From contig SVOC01000017.1 of NCBI GenBank assembly GCA_015066625.1, positions 1-62,945 on the forward strand: a stretch of 62,945 nt of DNA, in the 5' to 3' direction. Positions within the stretch are counted from its first letter, which is position 1, and every line of letters starts with the position of its first letter. The stretch is from Oscillospiraceae bacterium. Lineage in GTDB: Bacteria; Bacillota; Clostridia; Oscillospirales; Acutalibacteraceae. Shown in pieces: positions 60,918 to 62,945 of the stretch. Position numbers and translations under genes: made by a program. Under the pieces are notes generated by a model that worked only from the letters and a program-made list of their open reading frames with translations, made no database searches and was not told the origin of the DNA.

Positions 60918-62702
60918 ATGAAAAAAGCTTTAACCGTTTTTTTGCCCATATATATTTGTTTATTGCTGGTTGTTTTTTTGTCATCATGCTCTGATTCCCG
61001 GCATGATTTGACCGATACAACAACAGAAACCGTGACAACAGAAAAAATTTATAAAACAAACGGGGCTTACAACAACACAGTAAAATGGAAATACGATGAA
61101 GCAAGCCGCACTTTCAGCTTTTCGGGGACGGGCAAGATAGATAAAGACGGAAATCAGTCTGTTGATAATCACGGAGATTATTGGACCGCAGGTACGGAAA
61201 GCATAAAAATTGAAGAAGGCATAACAGATATTGATAATAATGACTTTCTGATTTTTGAGTTTGCGAAAACGCTTTATCTGCCGTCAAGCTACAGCGGCTC
61301 TGTGCCCGAACTTAAAAATATTGAAAAATATGTTGTTGCAGAAAACAATTCAAAATATTCTTCTGATAAAAACGGCGTTTTATTTAATCACGACAAAACA
61401 GAAATTATCCGCTATCCCAAAGGAAACACCTCTGAAATTTATAAAATACCGGACGGAGTAATCCATATCAGTTACGGTGCTTTTGATGAAAGCAAGTATT
61501 TAAAAACCGTTATCATTCCCGAAAGTCTTAACGATATTTCAAGAACCGTATTTGATAAATCTTCAATTTATTCAAACCCCGAAAACTGGGAAAACGATAT
61601 TTTTTATGTTGACACCTGCCTTGTCCGGGTCGATTGGGAAACAACCGCCGAGCACATTATTGTGAAAGACGGAATACAAACAATTTCCCCGTATGCTTTT
61701 AATCAATGCCAAAACTTAAAATCAATAACTATCCCCGACAGCGTAAAAACAATCGGAACCGGTGCATTCGAAAGCTGCTCCTCTCTTGAAGAAATTTATA
61801 TAGGCAGCGGTGTTGAAAAAATTGAAGATATGCCGTTTATTTTTGAGGTTGAAGGCTTGCCTTGCAGCAGTCTCAAAAGTATTGAAGTGAGCAAAGATAA
61901 CAAACACTATACAAGCGTTGACGGCGTGCTGTTCAACAGAGAAATGACAGAGCTTATCCAATATCCGATAGGCAAAAAACAGAAGGAATATGTTATTCCC
62001 GACAGCGTAACCGAAATCGGTAACGGCGCTTTCCGTTTCTGCAACGAATTAACAAAGCTTACTGTCGGTAAAGGTATAACTGTAATTGAAAATTCCCTTT
62101 TATTCCACTGCGAAAACATTGAAACGGTAATTCTTCCCGAAACCTTCACGAAGCTTGACGGCGGTGCTTTCAAATATTCGGGAATTAAATATATTGATAT
62201 TCCCGACAGCGTAACTTATCTCGGCTGCGAAGCAATGACAGGCTGTGACCGTCTTGAAACCGTGAATATAGGCAAAGGTGTTTCGTTTATTCACGAAATA
62301 GCAATTCACAGTCCGATGCTTAAAGCTGTTAATGTTGACAGTGAAAATGGATATTTTTCTGATGTTGACGGTGTTTTGTTCAACAAGGACAAAACCGAGC
62401 TTTTGCTGTATCCTTCAAACAAAAGCGGAGAAGAATATCATATTCCCGGGAGTGTAAAAACAATAAAAATCGGAGCGTTGAGTTACGCAAAACATCTTGA
62501 AAAAGTATATGTAGGCTCAGGCGTCGAAAAAATTGAAGAAGGTAATTTTTACGAGAATACGGAATATGATGAATCGGGTTACACAGAAGAAACAAACTAC
62601 GAGATATATTATGACGGAACAAAAAGACAGTGGAACAAGCTTTTCACAAATGAATACGAAAGAGAATATATAGACAAAGAAAAAATCAAATATCTGAAAT
62701 AA
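60918..62702 (+). CDS. BspA-type leucine-rich-repeat lipoprotein
   Basis: A 594-residue surface lipoprotein. A signal sequence ends in the lipobox LSSC, then a threonine-rich spacer and a series of LRR_5 (BspA/TpLRR) repeats such as VKTIGTGAFESCSSLEEIYI. Three longer units repeat DGVLFN..(M/K)TE(L/I)..YP, near 61372, 61918 and 62362. BspA-type proteins bind host matrix or glycans. The ATG at 60918 follows AAGGAG; promoter and terminator make it monocistronic. Confidence 0.9.
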   Translation: MKKALTVFLPIYICLLLVVFLSSCSDSRHDLTDTTTETVTTEKIYKTNGAYNNTVKWKYDEASRTFSFSGTGKIDKDGNQSVDNHGDYWTAGTESIKIEEGITDIDNNDFLIFEFAKTLYLPSSYSGSVPELKNIEKYVVAENNSKYSSDKNGVLFNHDKTEIIRYPKGNTSEIYKIPDGVIHISYGAFDESKYLKTVIIPESLNDISRTVFDKSSIYSNPENWENDIFYVDTCLVRVDWETTAEHIIVKDGIQTISPYAFNQCQNLKSITIPDSVKTIGTGAFESCSSLEEIYIGSGVEKIEDMPFIFEVEGLPCSSLKSIEVSKDNKHYTSVDGVLFNREMTELIQYPIGKKQKEYVIPDSVTEIGNGAFRFCNELTKLTVGKGITVIENSLLFHCENIETVILPETFTKLDGGAFKYSGIKYIDIPDSVTYLGCEAMTGCDRLETVNIGKGVSFIHEIAIHSPMLKAVNVDSENGYFSDVDGVLFNKDKTELLLYPSNKSGEEYHIPGSVKTIKIGALSYAKHLEKVYVGSGVEKIEEGNFYENTEYDESGYTEETNYEIYYDGTKRQWNKLFTNEYEREYIDKEKIKYLK

Positions 62703-62703
62703 C

Positions 62704-62744
62704 AGAAAAAGCCTTGAAACCGTAACGATTTCAAGGCTTTTTCT
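62704..62744 (+). terminator. Terminator after the LRR lipoprotein gene
   Basis: AGAAAAAGCCTTGAAA pairs perfectly with TTTCAAGGCTTTTTCT over a nine-base loop. It can work in both directions. Confidence 0.85.
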
Positions 62745-62768
62745 ATTGGTTGCGGAGACAGGACTTGA
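62744..62768 (-). repeat. Duplicate of the initiator tRNA 3' end (22 tRNA bases plus 3 flanking bases)
   Basis: The 25 bases at 62744-62768 are identical to 62898-62922, which hold the last 22 bases of the adjacent tRNA gene (acceptor 3' side, part of the T arm, encoded CCA) and three bases beyond it. The rest of a tRNA is missing, so it is not a second gene. Confidence 0.9.
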
Positions 62769-62853
62769 CTCGCGCCGCTGCGGCGGCTTGGTCGCTCGCG
62801 GTCACAACAGTCCACCGGACTGTTGCTCTGTACCGCTCGTCCTTCAAGTCCTG
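62759..62853 (-). other. Structured element joined to a tRNA 3' end
   Basis: A perfect 10-base inverted repeat (CAGGACTTGA 62759-62768 with TCAAGTCCTG 62844-62853) encloses two further perfect stems: GCCGC/GCGGC (62774-62787) and GCGGT/ACCGC (62798-62836) with an inner CAACAGTCC/GGACTGTTG hairpin (62805-62825). Together they make a three-way junction. No coding frame of note. Confidence 0.55.
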
Positions 62854-62859
62854 CCTGAA

Positions 62860-62898
62860 AAAGAAAAATCACAGACCATCTGACGATGACCTGTGATT
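62860..62898 (-). terminator. Terminator of the initiator tRNA gene
   Basis: On the minus strand AATCACAG pairs with CTGTGATT around an inner CATC/GATG stem, followed by TTTTTCTTTTTC. Confidence 0.85.
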
Positions 62899-62900
62899 AT

Positions 62901-62945
62901 TGGTTGCGGAGACAGGACTTGAACCTGCGACCTCCGGGTTATGAG
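62901..62945 (-). tRNA. Initiator tRNA-Met (CAU), 3' part
   Basis: The minus strand reads from the anticodon loop CTCATAA through the CCC side of the anticodon stem, the T arm (GGTTCAAGTCC) and the acceptor with encoded CCA. Position 72 is A, the base of the C1-A72 mismatch typical of initiators, and the anticodon stem ends CCC, so initiator rather than elongator is likely. The 5' half is outside the window. Confidence 0.88.

Noticed and set aside
1-62945. CRISPR arrays, rRNA genes, insertion sequences, prophage genes
   Set aside because: No regularly spaced repeats, rRNA signatures, transposase or phage genes were seen.

Overview
The window is a chromosomal segment of a spore-forming, low-to-mid GC Clostridia bacterium, most likely an uncultured gut member of the Oscillospirales/Ruminococcaceae type (inferred). 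The grounds are a Clostridia-type division and cell wall cluster next to the germination protease gene gpr, a meso-diaminopimelate-type MurE, strong AAGGAGG ribosome binding sites, near-consensus sigma-A promoters with 17-base spacers, and many glycoside hydrolases and GPH-type sugar carriers. Taxonomy was not tested against any database.

Layout. 1-80 is the 5' end of rpsT on the minus strand. 220-1092 is gpr. 1225-15843 is the division/wall (dcw) cluster on the plus strand: mraZ, rsmH, ftsL, a PASTA penicillin-binding protein (SpoVD/FtsI type), murE, murF, mraY, ftsW/spoVE, murG, murA, divIB, and then ftsZ behind its own promoter. murD, murC, murB and ftsA are absent. 15901-16595 holds a small lipoprotein and a small membrane protein. 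16639-23909 holds a GPH-type carrier with a long cytosolic tail, a divergent FGGY sugar kinase, a DUF2812 membrane protein and a SulP anion transporter. 24116-32036 is carbohydrate metabolism: a DUF4964/4965-type glutaminase-like protein, a second GPH carrier, a D-lactate dehydrogenase-type enzyme and a GH38 alpha-mannosidase. 32122-34134 is a TetM-like ribosomal GTPase with an altered tip loop. 34188-37226 is a complete thiamine/HMP uptake operon on the minus strand (strong promoter, TPP riboswitch, terminator, MTH1187-type thiamine-binding protein, permease, binding protein, ATPase).

37369-45156 holds a Gfo/Idh/MocA oxidoreductase, a secreted glycoside-hydrolase-like protein with a CBM9-like domain, a rifampin-phosphotransferase-like PEP-utilising enzyme and an old-yellow-enzyme-family flavoprotein. 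45285-50934 is a minus-strand operon: a GH2 glycosidase, a previously hidden 40-residue peptide, a beta-propeller plus alpha/alpha-barrel protein and a membrane-anchored glycerophosphodiesterase. 51097-54718 is a pair of half-size ABC exporters under a promoter whose start site lies in a perfect 18-base palindrome. 54776-62702 holds a YbjN-like protein, an AT-rich membrane protein, a GH95-like glycosidase, a secreted endonuclease/exonuclease/phosphatase-family enzyme and a BspA-type leucine-rich-repeat lipoprotein.

The right edge enters an initiator tRNA gene (minus strand). Just beyond its terminator, the last 22 bases of that tRNA plus three flanking bases are duplicated and close a compact, strongly structured element that can fold into a three-way junction. 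This is the best candidate here for something undescribed.

How the parts work together: the dcw genes make and cross-link lipid-linked peptidoglycan and build the Z-ring. The scattered glycosidases, carriers, kinase and dehydrogenases suggest a saprophytic or mucosal sugar-scavenging life. The thi operon imports a vitamin rather than making it. Starts were chosen by ribosome binding sites; in two cases (mraZ and the mannosidase) a longer reading frame was rejected because its start codon is the -35 box of the promoter.
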